Positions 42,872 through 51,873 of a stretch of DNA of 64,000 nt are shown one piece after another. Location: NCBI RefSeq assembly GCF_012933445.1, contig NZ_JABBNC010000001.1:558001-622000 (forward strand). The letters run 5' to 3'. The notes beneath the pieces were generated by a model. It saw only the letters and a program-made list of their open reading frames with translations. It was not told the DNA's origin and searched no databases. A program made the position numbers and the translations under genes. Position 1 is the stretch's first letter, and each line of letters starts with the position of its first letter. Origin of the DNA: Actinoplanes sp. TBRC 11911 (GTDB taxonomy: Bacteria; Actinomycetota; Actinomycetes; Mycobacteriales; Micromonosporaceae).

Positions 42872-43819
42872 GTGTCGAGTGACTATCTGACCAGTGCGGA
42901 AATGGATCAGCTGGCATGTGACTGTTTCATTCCGACCGTCGTCCATGCCGGGAACGGTTGCCGCGTTCGCTGCACCGAGCAGGTCCTCAGCGAGTCGGTC
43001 GGGCTGATGCGAGTGTCGACGCTGGGCGGCTCCTTCCGGGTCGTCCGCACCCAACGCCTCGCCGCGAAATCCACCGGCGACGAAATGCTGGGGATTTCGG
43101 TCGGCATATCCGGAAATTCCCGGGTACGCCAGGACGGCCAGTTCGCCGCGCTGAGCCTCGGCGACGCCGTGCTCTACCAGGCTCACAGTGTGTGGGAGCT
43201 GGCTACCGAAGGCGACAGCGAGACCCAGCTCATCAAATTCTCGCGCGACATACTGCCCCCGGGGCTACGCGAGATCGACGAGAGCATCCCGCGGCTGCGG
43301 GTTCATTCCGCGGCGACGAAACTTCTCGCCCACTATCTCGATCAACTCGACAGGTCCGCGGCCGACCTCACCGCCGTGCAGCGGGCCGACGCCGGCCAAG
43401 CGGCGATCGCCCTGCTGGTCATGGCATTGCGCAGCCCTGACGTCGCGGCACCCGACGGTGCGGATCCCGTGCTGCTCGACGTGGTGAAGGCGTACGTGCG
43501 GGCTCATCTCTGCGAACCGCTCGGCGCCGAGGAGCTGGCCCGGCGGCACCACATCTCGGTACGGCAGCTCTACCGCCTCTTCGAGCGCATCGACACTACC
43601 CCCGGGGTCTACGTCCGCACCCAGCGGCTGCTGGCGGCGCGCAACCTGCTGGTCGACACCAAGTACATCGGACTCTCGATCGGCCGGGTGGCGGCGATGG
43701 CCGGATTCGCCAACGTCCGGACCTTCAACCGCGCCTTCCACCAGGAGTTCGGCGCGACAGCGGGCGACTGGCGGCAGCAAGCGAACCGGACCCCGGCGCC
43801 CAGCCTGAGTCCGGCGTAG
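42872..43819 (+). CDS. AraC-family regulator, paralog of the catA-linked AraC protein
   Basis: The 315-residue protein has the N-terminal AraC-binding-like domain (VRTQRLAAKSTGDEMLGISV; GDAVLYQAHSVWEL) and C-terminal double helix-turn-helix (LGAEELARRHHISVRQLYRLF; IGRVAAMAGFANVRTFNRAF). It aligns along its length with the protein at 29970-30935. The GTG start at 42872 is the longest reasonable one, though GGGGAG is too close to it; ATG 42902 is an alternative. It diverges from the luciferase-like gene and may control it. Confidence 0.83.
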   Translation: MSSDYLTSAEMDQLACDCFIPTVVHAGNGCRVRCTEQVLSESVGLMRVSTLGGSFRVVRTQRLAAKSTGDEMLGISVGISGNSRVRQDGQFAALSLGDAVLYQAHSVWELATEGDSETQLIKFSRDILPPGLREIDESIPRLRVHSAATKLLAHYLDQLDRSAADLTAVQRADAGQAAIALLVMALRSPDVAAPDGADPVLLDVVKAYVRAHLCEPLGAEELARRHHISVRQLYRLFERIDTTPGVYVRTQRLLAARNLLVDTKYIGLSIGRVAAMAGFANVRTFNRAFHQEFGATAGDWRQQANRTPAPSLSPA

Positions 43820-43910
43820 CGCCTCAGCGGCGCGCCAACCGCCGCTCGCCTCCCATGCCGGCCTGGTACGGCAGGTCGTAGTGCGCGAAGACCTCGGATT
43901 CGTCGCCGGC

Positions 43911-45209
43911 TCAAGCGTGGGCCGCGGCGGTGGCCGGGCCCCGCACCGTCCGCCGGGCCGTCTGCACCAGCGCCGCCGCGGTGAGCCCCGCCGCGATCAC
44001 CGCCACGATGCCGAACGCCAGCGGCGAAGCCTCCGGCCAGACCCGGCCGGCCCGCGCCGAACCGAACGGCAGAATCGTGAACATCGACGCGGCCAGCCCA
44101 CCCAGCACACCGGTCACCGTGATCAGCACACCTTCCAGCGCGACCATCCCGAGCACCTGGCCCCGGGTCGCGCCGGCCAGCCGCTGCTGAGCGAACTCAC
44201 GGCGCCGATGGGCGGTGGCAGCGATCAACGTGTTCACGAGCATGATGGCCACGAAGACCGTGATCATGCCGACCACCACGTAGTTGAGCGTCTTGATGTC
44301 CTGGGCGTAGCCGGACGGGATCTGCCCCCGCGCCGCACGGTCCTCGATGCCCTGCATGTAGACCGTGCCGGTCGCGATGCCGGTGAAGATGAGCACCGGC
44401 ATCACCGCCGACGCCAGCCGCGGCTCCCGCAACGCGAGTTCGCCGGGTGCGCCGAAGAGGCGTACGACGGGCAATAAAACGGCCGTGACCAGACGCAGCA
44501 GCTCGGGCGCCAGCAGAGCCAGGCCGATCGATGCCCAGATGCCGGCCTGACCGGCGGTCTGCATGGCGTCGATGCCCTTGCCGTCCATCAGCGTCGCGGT
44601 CAGCACGGCGCAGTTCGCACCGGTCAGCAGGAACAGCCCGGCGACGATGCGCCGACGCCACGGCCGCTGCCGCCGAGGACCATGAGCAGCCGTACGCCGG
44701 GACGTGGCGACACCCGCAACGAGCGAGCCGAGCACCGTGACCCCGAAGCCCACAGTCAACGCGATCGGACCGAATCTGGCATCCACAGTGGAGGCCACCT
44801 GACCCGTGTCCCGCAACAGATCCACGAGCACCCGCCCGAGCAGCCACCCGACCGGCACAGCCACCGCCGAGGCGACCAGCGCCACCACGACGGCCTCCCC
44901 CACGATCATGCGGCGCAGTTGCGGCCCGGTCGCACCGACCGAGCGCAGCAAGGCGATCTGTTGTTCGCGTTGCCGCACGGCGAGCGTCAGCGTGGACGTG
45001 ACGGCGAACGCGACGATGATCAGGCACCAGCCGTCGCCGACACTTCCGGTGGTGGACAACGACTCGCCGCTGGTCTCGTCCACATCGGACGCTGTGTCGA
45101 GCAGCGACGCGAAGGCCATCAGCAGGGCCGCGCCCAGGAACGCGGACAGGAAGGTGGCGACGAACCCGCCCGGGCGGTGCCGCACGTTGCGCCACGCGAC
45201 GGCGATCAT
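43911..45209 (-). CDS. FtsX/MacB-type ABC transporter permease
   Basis: The 432-residue protein has two FtsX-like units: VAFAVTSTLTLAVRQREQQIALLRSVGATGPQLRRMI (in part) near the N-terminus and MITVFVAIMLVNTLIAATAHR then RRREFAQQRLAGATRGQVLGM near the C-terminus, with about eight to ten membrane helices. It probably exports or extracts a hydrophobic substrate or peptide. The ATG overlaps the ATPase stop (ATGA). The extracytoplasmic loop is short. Confidence 0.87.
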   Translation of the reverse strand: MIAVAWRNVRHRPGGFVATFLSAFLGAALLMAFASLLDTASDVDETSGESLSTTGSVGDGWCLIIVAFAVTSTLTLAVRQREQQIALLRSVGATGPQLRRMIVGEAVVVALVASAVAVPVGWLLGRVLVDLLRDTGQVASTVDARFGPIALTVGFGVTVLGSLVAGVATSRRTAAHGPRRQRPWRRRIVAGLFLLTGANCAVLTATLMDGKGIDAMQTAGQAGIWASIGLALLAPELLRLVTAVLLPVVRLFGAPGELALREPRLASAVMPVLIFTGIATGTVYMQGIEDRAARGQIPSGYAQDIKTLNYVVVGMITVFVAIMLVNTLIAATAHRRREFAQQRLAGATRGQVLGMVALEGVLITVTGVLGGLAASMFTILPFGSARAGRVWPEASPLAFGIVAVIAAGLTAAALVQTARRTVRGPATAAAHA

Positions 45210-45940
45210 GCCGCCACCCCCACGCGGTCGCCGAGGTGGGCCAGGCGCTCGGCCACGGCGTCGGCGGTGGGCGCCCGCAGCGACCCGGCCAGCCGGCCGT
45301 CGGCGAGGAAGAGCACGGCATCCGCGTACGCGGCGGCGACCGGGTCGTGCGTGACCATGACGACCGTACGCCCGTGCTCGTGCACCACCGACCGCAGCAA
45401 CGTCAGCACCTGCCGGGCGCTCCGCAGGTCGAGCGCGCCGGTGGGCTCGTCCGCGAAGACGACCGCCGGCTCCGCGACCAGCGCGCGAGCCACGGCCACC
45501 CGCTGCCGCTGGCCACCGGACAGCCGCTCCGGCAATTCGTCCGTACGGTCGCCGAGCCCCAGCTGCCCGAGGACCATCCGAACGCGGCGGCGGTCGGCCC
45601 GGCGCCCGGCCAGGCGCAACGGAAGCACGACGTTCTGCGCGACGGTCAGCGACGGCAGCAGGTTGTAGTCCTGGAAGACGAAACCGACCCGGGTCCGCCG
45701 GAACTTCGTCATCGCGGTGTCCTTTGTGGCCGTCAGCTCGGCGCCGTCGATGAACACCCGGCCGCTGGTGGGCCGGTCGAGCCCGGCCGCGCACTGCAGC
45801 AGCGTGCTCTTGCCCGAGCCGGAGGGACCCATCACGGCGGTGAAGCTGCCGGCCGGGAACGCGGCGGTCACCCCGTCGAGGGCGGTGACGCCACCGTCGT
45901 ACGTTCTGGAGAGGGACTCAAGCCTTACCACGTCAGTCAT
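45206..45940 (-). CDS. ABC transporter ATP-binding protein, LolD/MacB type
   Basis: The 244-residue ATPase has Walker A GPSGSGKS, Q-loop VFQDYNLLPSLTV, signature LSGGQRQR, Walker B VVFADEPTGALD and switch VTHD. The FADEPTGALD sequence is typical of ATPases that partner FtsX-like permeases. ATG 45940 starts MTDVVRLES. It is divergent from a GntR-TetR fusion regulator across an operator-rich 84-bp region. Confidence 0.92.
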   Translation of the reverse strand: MTDVVRLESLSRTYDGGVTALDGVTAAFPAGSFTAVMGPSGSGKSTLLQCAAGLDRPTSGRVFIDGAELTATKDTAMTKFRRTRVGFVFQDYNLLPSLTVAQNVVLPLRLAGRRADRRRVRMVLGQLGLGDRTDELPERLSGGQRQRVAVARALVAEPAVVFADEPTGALDLRSARQVLTLLRSVVHEHGRTVVMVTHDPVAAAYADAVLFLADGRLAGSLRAPTADAVAERLAHLGDRVGVAA

Positions 45941-45957
45941 GAGTACACCGTACGAGC

Positions 45958-46029
45958 GCACTACCCCGGAAATCGGTAGTGCTAGCACCCCTGTGTGGGT
46001 AGTGCGCCGGGCTAAGGTGCACTAGTGCA
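45958..46029. promoter_or_regulatory. GCACTA/TAGTGC operator array
   Basis: GCACTACC (45958-45965) faces GGTAGTGC (45975-45982) across nine bases. GGTAGTGC recurs at 45998-46005, and TGCACTAGTGCA (46018-46029) is a perfect 12-bp palindrome over the regulator's start codon. All contain the half-site GCACTA, as expected for a GntR-type dimer. Confidence 0.72.
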
Positions 46030-46912
46030 GACCGTGTCCCGCCGGATCGCCGCCGAGCTTGCCGCCCGCATCGCCGCGGGCGAGCCGCCGCCGGGCGAAC
46101 GCATCATGTCGACCCGCCAGATCATGGCCGAGTACGGCGTCGCGATGGCCACCGCGACCAAAGTGATCGCCCACCTGCGCGACGAGGGCCTGGTGCGCGC
46201 CCGGCCCGGGGTCGGCACGGTGGTCAGCGGCAACGCCCCGCCGCCGGGCACCAGCCCCGACCGCGATCTGGTCGTCCGCACCGCCATCACGATCGCCGAC
46301 GCCGAGGGCCTGCAGGGGCTGTCCATGCGCCGCCTGGCCGGCGAGCTGAGCATGCCCACGATGTCGGTCTACCGCCACGTCCAGGACAAGGAGGAGCTGG
46401 TCCTGCTCATGATGGACAAGGTGATGGCGGCCAACCCTCCGCCGCCCCGGCTCGATCCGGCCCGCGACGGCTGGCGCGCCTGCCTGGAAGCCCTGGCCCG
46501 GCTGCAGTGGTCGATGTACCGCCGGCACACCTGGCTGGCCCAGGCCGTGTCCTTCACCCGCCCGCTGCTGGCCCCGCACGCGATGGCCCACACCGAGTGG
46601 GCGATGCGCGCCTTGGAAGGCCACGGTCTGGACCCGAGCACCCAGTTCCGGGCCGCGGTGACCATCGCCAACTACGTGCGCGGCACGGCCGTCAACCTGG
46701 AGGACGAGGCCCAGGCCGTCCAGGAGACCGGCCTGACCGATGAGCAATGGATGCAGGGCCAGGAGCAGCGTTTCACCGACGTCCTGGCCACCGGCAAGCT
46801 GCCGCTGATGGCCCGTTTCGTCGCCTCCGAGGATCCCGAGCTGACCCTCGACATGCTGCTGGAGTACGGGCTGCAGCGCCTCCTCGACGGCTTGGCGACG
46901 CAACTCGCGTAG
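46025..46912 (+). CDS. GntR-TetR fusion transcription regulator
   Basis: The 295-residue protein joins a GntR winged helix (residues 1-68: VSRRIAAELAARIAAGEPPP; STRQIMAEYGVAMATATKVI; GTVVSG) to a TetR-type unit (about 80-295: ITIADAEGLQGLSMRRLAGEL, MPTMSVYRHVQDKEEL) with a TetR_C ligand domain. It thus has two DNA-binding domains. The GTG start at 46025 has no ribosome site, and TAAGGT (46013-46018) is spaced so that the transcript would begin at the GTG. It probably represses the divergent ABC exporter. It abuts the convergent lysX stop. Confidence 0.85.
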   Translation: MQTVSRRIAAELAARIAAGEPPPGERIMSTRQIMAEYGVAMATATKVIAHLRDEGLVRARPGVGTVVSGNAPPPGTSPDRDLVVRTAITIADAEGLQGLSMRRLAGELSMPTMSVYRHVQDKEELVLLMMDKVMAANPPPPRLDPARDGWRACLEALARLQWSMYRRHTWLAQAVSFTRPLLAPHAMAHTEWAMRALEGHGLDPSTQFRAAVTIANYVRGTAVNLEDEAQAVQETGLTDEQWMQGQEQRFTDVLATGKLPLMARFVASEDPELTLDMLLEYGLQRLLDGLATQLA

Positions 46913-49900
46913 TCAGTTCGGCCGGACGATCGGGAACAGGATGGTGTCCCGGATGCTCAGTCCGGTCAGGTTCATGACCAGGCGGTCGATGCCCATCCCC
47001 ATGCCACCGGTGGGTGGCATGCCGTACTCCAGCGCGATGAGGAAGTCCTCGTCGACCTGCATCGCCTCGGGGTCGCCGGCGGCGGCCAGCAACGACTGGG
47101 CCACCAGTCGCTCCCGCTGGTCGATCGGGTCGATGAGCTCGGAGTACGCGGTGCCCTGTTCGGCGCCGAAGATGACCAGGTCCCACTTCTCGGCCAGGCG
47201 CGGGTCGACGCGGTGCTGCCGGGTCAGCGGGGCGTTGTCCTTCGGGAAGTCGGTGTAGAAGACCGGCGTCGTGGTCGTGCCCTCGCAGAGCTCACCGTAG
47301 ATCTCCTCGAGCACGAAGCCCCACGACGCCTCCTCCGGCAGTTCCAGCCCGATCCGTCCAGCATGGACCATCAGAGTCCGGAAGGGGGTGTCCGCCGTGA
47401 TCTCCTCGCCCAGCTTCTCGGAGACCGCCGCGCAGATCGTTTTGACCGGCCAGTCACCCGACAGGTCGTACTCGACGCCGTCGCGCCGCGCGATCGGCGA
47501 ACCGTAGACCGCGACCGCCGCCTCCTGAACGATTTCCTGCGTGAGCACCCGCATCGTGTCGTAGTCGCCGTAGGTCTCGTAGACCTCCAGCGAGGTGAAC
47601 TCGGGATTGTGCTTGAAGTCGGCGCCCTCGTTGCGGAACTGGCGGCCCACCTCGAACACCTTCTCCATGCCGCCCACCACCAGCCGTTTGAGGTGCAGCT
47701 CGGTCGCGATGCGCAAATACATGTCGAGGTCGTACGCGTTGATGTGGGTCTCGAACGGGCGCGCGTTGGCACCGCCGTGCACCTGTTGCAGGACCGGTGT
47801 CTCGACCTCGACGAAACCGCGCCGCCGCAACGAGTCGCGGACGCTGGCGACCACTGTGGAGCGTTTGTAGGCGATGTCCCGCGCGTCCGGTCGCACGATC
47901 AGGTCGACGTAGCGGTTCCGGATGCGCGACTCGGCGTCGGTGAGGCCACGATGCTTGTCCGGCAACGGGCGCAAGGACTTGCTGGTGATCCGCAGCTCGG
48001 TGGCGGCCACCGACAGCTCGCCACGGCGCGTGGTGACCACCTCGCCGGTGACGCCGACGTGGTCGCCGAGGTCGACGTCGTGGCGCCACAGGTCGTAGGT
48101 CTCCGGCGGCACACTGTCGCACGCCACCATGATCTGCAGGTCGCCGCTGCCGTCCCGGAGGGTGGCGAAACCGAGCTTGCCCATGTCGCGTTTGAGCAGC
48201 ACGCGACCGGCCACCGAGACCTGCTTGCCGGTGCGGGTGTCGGGTGGCAGGTCGCCGGCCTCGGCACGCACCTCAGCGAGCGTGTGGGTGCGGCGATGAC
48301 CGACCGGGTACGGGTCGATGCCGCGCTCTCGCATCCGGCGCACTTTGTCACGGCGTACGCGAACCTGCTCTGGCTGTTTCATCTTGGAAAGCGCGTCGGC
48401 GAGCGCGTCCGGTGGCGCCGGGATCAGCGCCCGGACCTTCGCGGCATAGTCCGCCCCGGCCCGGTCGAGATGGTCCCCGTCCGTTTCGGCACCCCGGCGG
48501 CGCAGCAGGCTCAGATGCGGAGCGGTCAGGAAGCCCTCGGCGTTCCCGGCGGCCGTGCCCACCCGCGGCAGGTCGGAGGTGTATTCGAAGCAGAGGAACC
48601 GCGGCTCCCAGTCCGGCAGATACTTGGCGTTCGAGCGGTAGAGCGATTCGAGCTGCCAGTTACGGCTGGCCAGCACCAGCGACTGCCGCCACAGCCGCGC
48701 GATCGGGCCGGCACCGATCTCCGCACCCCGTTCGAACGCCTCGCGGAACATCGCGAAGTTCAGCGAGACCCGCCCCGCGCCCAGCGTCGCCGACCGCTCG
48801 GCGAGCGCCGCGACCATCAGCTCGACGAGACCGTTGTCCGCGCTGGGATCGCGGCGCATGAGGTCGAGCGAAAGCCCGTTGCGGCCCCACGGCACGAAGC
48901 TGAGAAAGCCGCGCAGCCGCCCCTCGCCGTCGCGTGCCTGCACCATCACGCACTCGTCGTCCAGCGGATCGCCGAGCCGGCCGAGCGCCATCGAGAAGCC
49001 CCGCTCGTCACCGCCGTCGCCGCGCCACTGCGCAGCATCCGTGTTCATCGCCTCGAAGTCGGCCGGCGTCAGCGCGCCATGGCGGCAGACCACCGTCGTG
49101 TAGCCCCGCCGCTGCAGCCGCGCCACCGACTGGCGCACCGCTTTCAGACCGGGCTTGCTGAGCGAGAACGTCCCCAGATCGAGCACCGCCTCGTCACCGA
49201 TCTCGTACGCGGTAAGACCAATTCCCGCGTACGCCTCGGCACCCTCCCGCCCGGCCCCCATGACCGCGAGCGACCAGCCGCCGGAGCGGGCAAGACGGCG
49301 CCACGCCTCGATCGCGGCCGGCCACCGGGCCGGATCGCCGAGCGGGTTGCCGCTGGCCAGCGAAACCGAGCCGACCACCCGGTAGGAGACCCCGGCGGTG
49401 GCGGTGGCCGGATCGCCGGTGTCCCAGACGACCGCCTTGTCGCGCCGGGTCGCGAAGTAGCCGAGCGAGTCGTGGTCCCCGAAGTCGCGCAGCAGCGTGC
49501 GCACCCGCGCCTCGTCGGCCGCGTTGAGCATGTGCGTGGTGCGCGGCGCCCGGAACAGCAGATGCGCCGAGGTCAGCACCACCGCGGCGCCGACCAGTCC
49601 GGTCACCACCCGCACCCACAACGGCGCGGTGATCACCGGGCCGTCGGAGACCCGCCCGAGGTCGCCGAGCATGGAGTCGAAGACGTGCAGCGCCGCCGCC
49701 GGCAGGCTGTCCGCCGTCCCGAACCGGCGGACCAGCACCGCGCCCACGCCCAGCACGGCCAGGCCACCGACGACGAAGCAGGCGACGGCCGCGGCGATGC
49801 TGCCGGCGACCTGACGCGACGAGAACTGGTCACGCACCCGGATCGCCACCACGATGACGCCGGCGATGAACACGAAGCCCACGGCCGTCGTGATCCGCGG

Positions 49901-50272
49901 GTCCGAGGCCAGCGCGACCAGGCGCCCGACCTCCGGGAGCACGAGCCACCAGATCAGCAGCAGCCACCAGGCCGCGCGCAGCCGCCGGCGCAGCGCCACC
50001 GCCATGGCGATCAGCAGCGCGGCATAGGTGAAGCCGGGCACGATCGGGATGGTGAGCGACGAGACGACATCGGACGACCGGATGAAGTAGCGGTGCCAGG
50101 GCGGGATCACGGTGACCAGGACGACCAGGGTCGCGAACGCGAACATGGCCAGCGCGAACCGGTCCGGCCAGCGGTCGTCGTACAGGCGGCCCGGCCGGGG
50201 TTTCTCGGGCGCCGCGGACTCGGGCGAGTGGGCCACGGACGCCTTCTGGGGCCGATCGGTCACCGTTGTCAT
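46913..50272 (-). CDS. lysX: Bifunctional lysylphosphatidylglycerol synthetase / lysyl-tRNA synthetase
   Basis: The 1119-residue protein matches LysX of mycobacteria. The N-terminal 270 residues hold about seven membrane helices; the lysyltransferase domain (about 290-570) contains RRGYTTVVCRHGALTPADFE and VSLNFAMFREAFERG; the C-terminal LysRS (about 610-1119) has an OB domain (VSVAGRVLLKRDMGKLGFAT) and class II motifs (FRNEGADFKHNPEFTSLEVY; GMGMGIDRLVM). It charges tRNA with Lys and transfers Lys to phosphatidylglycerol, making the membrane less anionic and resistant to cationic peptides. ATG 50272 overlaps the stop of the EamA gene. Confidence 0.95.
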   Translation of the reverse strand: MTTVTDRPQKASVAHSPESAAPEKPRPGRLYDDRWPDRFALAMFAFATLVVLVTVIPPWHRYFIRSSDVVSSLTIPIVPGFTYAALLIAMAVALRRRLRAAWWLLLIWWLVLPEVGRLVALASDPRITTAVGFVFIAGVIVVAIRVRDQFSSRQVAGSIAAAVACFVVGGLAVLGVGAVLVRRFGTADSLPAAALHVFDSMLGDLGRVSDGPVITAPLWVRVVTGLVGAAVVLTSAHLLFRAPRTTHMLNAADEARVRTLLRDFGDHDSLGYFATRRDKAVVWDTGDPATATAGVSYRVVGSVSLASGNPLGDPARWPAAIEAWRRLARSGGWSLAVMGAGREGAEAYAGIGLTAYEIGDEAVLDLGTFSLSKPGLKAVRQSVARLQRRGYTTVVCRHGALTPADFEAMNTDAAQWRGDGGDERGFSMALGRLGDPLDDECVMVQARDGEGRLRGFLSFVPWGRNGLSLDLMRRDPSADNGLVELMVAALAERSATLGAGRVSLNFAMFREAFERGAEIGAGPIARLWRQSLVLASRNWQLESLYRSNAKYLPDWEPRFLCFEYTSDLPRVGTAAGNAEGFLTAPHLSLLRRRGAETDGDHLDRAGADYAAKVRALIPAPPDALADALSKMKQPEQVRVRRDKVRRMRERGIDPYPVGHRRTHTLAEVRAEAGDLPPDTRTGKQVSVAGRVLLKRDMGKLGFATLRDGSGDLQIMVACDSVPPETYDLWRHDVDLGDHVGVTGEVVTTRRGELSVAATELRITSKSLRPLPDKHRGLTDAESRIRNRYVDLIVRPDARDIAYKRSTVVASVRDSLRRRGFVEVETPVLQQVHGGANARPFETHINAYDLDMYLRIATELHLKRLVVGGMEKVFEVGRQFRNEGADFKHNPEFTSLEVYETYGDYDTMRVLTQEIVQEAAVAVYGSPIARRDGVEYDLSGDWPVKTICAAVSEKLGEEITADTPFRTLMVHAGRIGLELPEEASWGFVLEEIYGELCEGTTTTPVFYTDFPKDNAPLTRQHRVDPRLAEKWDLVIFGAEQGTAYSELIDPIDQRERLVAQSLLAAAGDPEAMQVDEDFLIALEYGMPPTGGMGMGIDRLVMNLTGLSIRDTILFPIVRPN

Positions 50273-51129
50273 GAGCGGCTCGCTCCTTCGAGGGTCGCGG
50301 CTTGAGGCTGGATCTCGCCGTGCCGGGCGAGGCTGAGGGCACCGGCGACCGCAATGATGAACCCTGCCGCGGCCACCGCCCCCCAGCCGGGTCGGGGCCG
50401 GTCCCCGAGCAGCAGCAGGCCGACCGCGGCCGGGACGACGGTCTCCAGCACGACCAGCGGTGCGGTCGCGAGGGTCACCGAGCCCCGCTGCATCGCGGTG
50501 GAGTAGGTCAGCAGGGCGACGGCGGCGCAGAGAACCAGGCCGTAGGTGGCCGGATCGGTGAGCACCCCGCCGACCGTCAGCGGCGACGGCAGCACCCGGG
50601 TGGCGACGGCGACCACGCCGTAGCCGAGCCCCGCCACGCCGCCCAGGGCGGCCGCACCGGTGGCGCCGCGGATCCGAGCCAGCGGGACGGCGGCGGCGGT
50701 CAGCAGGACCGCCGCCACCAGAACACCCCAACTGACCGATCTGGTCGTCTCGACCGTTTTGTCCTCGGCGGCCGACAGCGCCACCAGCACCAGTCCGACG
50801 ATGACGACAGCAATGCCGATCTTGTCGGCCCGGCGCAGCGGCATCTTGAGCACGAGCGCGCCGAGCACCGCGGTGACCGCCAGGAAGCTCGCCACGATGG
50901 ACTGCACGACGAACAGCGGCAGCGAGCGCAGCGCGGCGAGCGAGAGCAGGAACGCGAGGCCGTCGACGGCCAGACCCAGCAGGTAGAGCCAGGACCGCGA
51001 GAGCCGGACCATCAGACGCACGTCGAGGCCCTCGGCCGGGGCCGTCCGGCGGACGGCGAGCGCCTGCAGCACGGAGGCGACACCATAGCCCAGGGCCGAC
51101 CCGAGCGCGCCGAGGAGCCCGAGGACCAT
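50269..51129 (-). CDS. EamA/DMT-type transporter coupled to lysX
   Basis: The 286-residue protein has about ten membrane helices in two repeats, including LLGALGSALGYGVASVLQALA, LPLFVVQSIVASFLAVTAVL and VALLTYSTAMQRGSVTLATA, the pattern of DMT-superfamily (EamA/NIPA-like) transporters. Its stop overlaps the lysX start (ATGA), so the two are translated together; it might move a lipid, cation or metabolite linked to LysX, but that is speculation. ATG 51129 is preceded by no ribosome site but by a promoter at leaderless spacing. Confidence 0.85.
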   Translation of the reverse strand: MVLGLLGALGSALGYGVASVLQALAVRRTAPAEGLDVRLMVRLSRSWLYLLGLAVDGLAFLLSLAALRSLPLFVVQSIVASFLAVTAVLGALVLKMPLRRADKIGIAVVIVGLVLVALSAAEDKTVETTRSVSWGVLVAAVLLTAAAVPLARIRGATGAAALGGVAGLGYGVVAVATRVLPSPLTVGGVLTDPATYGLVLCAAVALLTYSTAMQRGSVTLATAPLVVLETVVPAAVGLLLLGDRPRPGWGAVAAAGFIIAVAGALSLARHGEIQPQAATLEGASRS

Positions 51130-51136
51130 GCGCACG

Positions 51137-51164
51137 ACACTAGCTGCGCAAACAGCCAAGTCAA
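51137..51164 (-). promoter_or_regulatory. Promoter of the EamA-lysX operon
   Basis: On the minus strand, TTGACT (51159-51164) and TAGTGT (51137-51142) are separated by 16 bp. Transcription would begin at or next to the ATG at 51129, implying a leaderless mRNA. Confidence 0.6.
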
Positions 51165-51736
51165 CCGCGGCGCAGCCACGAGTCCGCGTCGGTGGCGGGC
51201 GGGATCCGGACGTCCCACACCGGCGTGCCGTCCGGCACCACGCCCCAGCGCACCGGCACCACCCGCAGCAGCCGGCCGGCCTCGGCCATCAGCAGCACCG
51301 CCAGCGGCAGTTCGACGAGCACCGCGCTCGCGACCGACCCGGCGAGGCCCGCGCGGTGGCTGGTCACCAGGTCCAGACCGGCGTCGCAGACCAGCAGCAC
51401 GCCGGTGGCGAACCCGACCAGCACGCTCAGCAGGCGGCGGCGTAACCCGAGGACCAGCGTCGCCACGATCAGCACCATGAGCAGAACGTCGAAGCCCACC
51501 CAGGCGAGCTTCCAGTGGTGCACGGAGTAGTCGGACGGCAGCGTCACGGCCAGGTAGGCGATCCACGGGGCGAGAAAGACCGCGCTGACCACCAGCACCG
51601 CCAAATGCACCTGGCGCGGCCCGGCGAGGCGGCGCCGCGCCGGGGCGGCATGACCCGAGGCGGCGGCCAGCCGGCCGATCAGCACGCGGCGCTGGTCGTC
51701 CGACATCGCGGCGATGTCGTCATCGGTGAGCACCAT
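51161..51736 (-). CDS. Four-helix membrane protein with cytoplasmic N-terminal helix
   Basis: The 191-residue protein begins MVLTDDDIAAMSDDQRRVLI, a soluble helical segment common to actinobacterial membrane proteins of unknown function, then has helices near 52-72, 86-107, 110-130 and 140-160. No function can be assigned. Its 3' end overlaps the -35 element of the EamA promoter. Confidence 0.72.
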   Translation of the reverse strand: MVLTDDDIAAMSDDQRRVLIGRLAAASGHAAPARRRLAGPRQVHLAVLVVSAVFLAPWIAYLAVTLPSDYSVHHWKLAWVGFDVLLMVLIVATLVLGLRRRLLSVLVGFATGVLLVCDAGLDLVTSHRAGLAGSVASAVLVELPLAVLLMAEAGRLLRVVPVRWGVVPDGTPVWDVRIPPATDADSWLRRG

Positions 51737-51873
51737 TCGATCGTGCCACCGCCGCCGCGTGCATGGATCGGGGCCGCCGCGGGACCGTCCGACTGTGTGC
51801 CGCGTCTCCGGGCCGTCGAGACCAGTGATGACGACGGGGGCGACCGGCCGCCGTTCCCCTTGATGCTCTGACA

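Noticed and set aside
47213..50305. 1030-codon plus-strand open frame opposite lysX
   Set aside because: Antisense shadow of lysX, with Arg/His/Gly-rich translation and no motifs.
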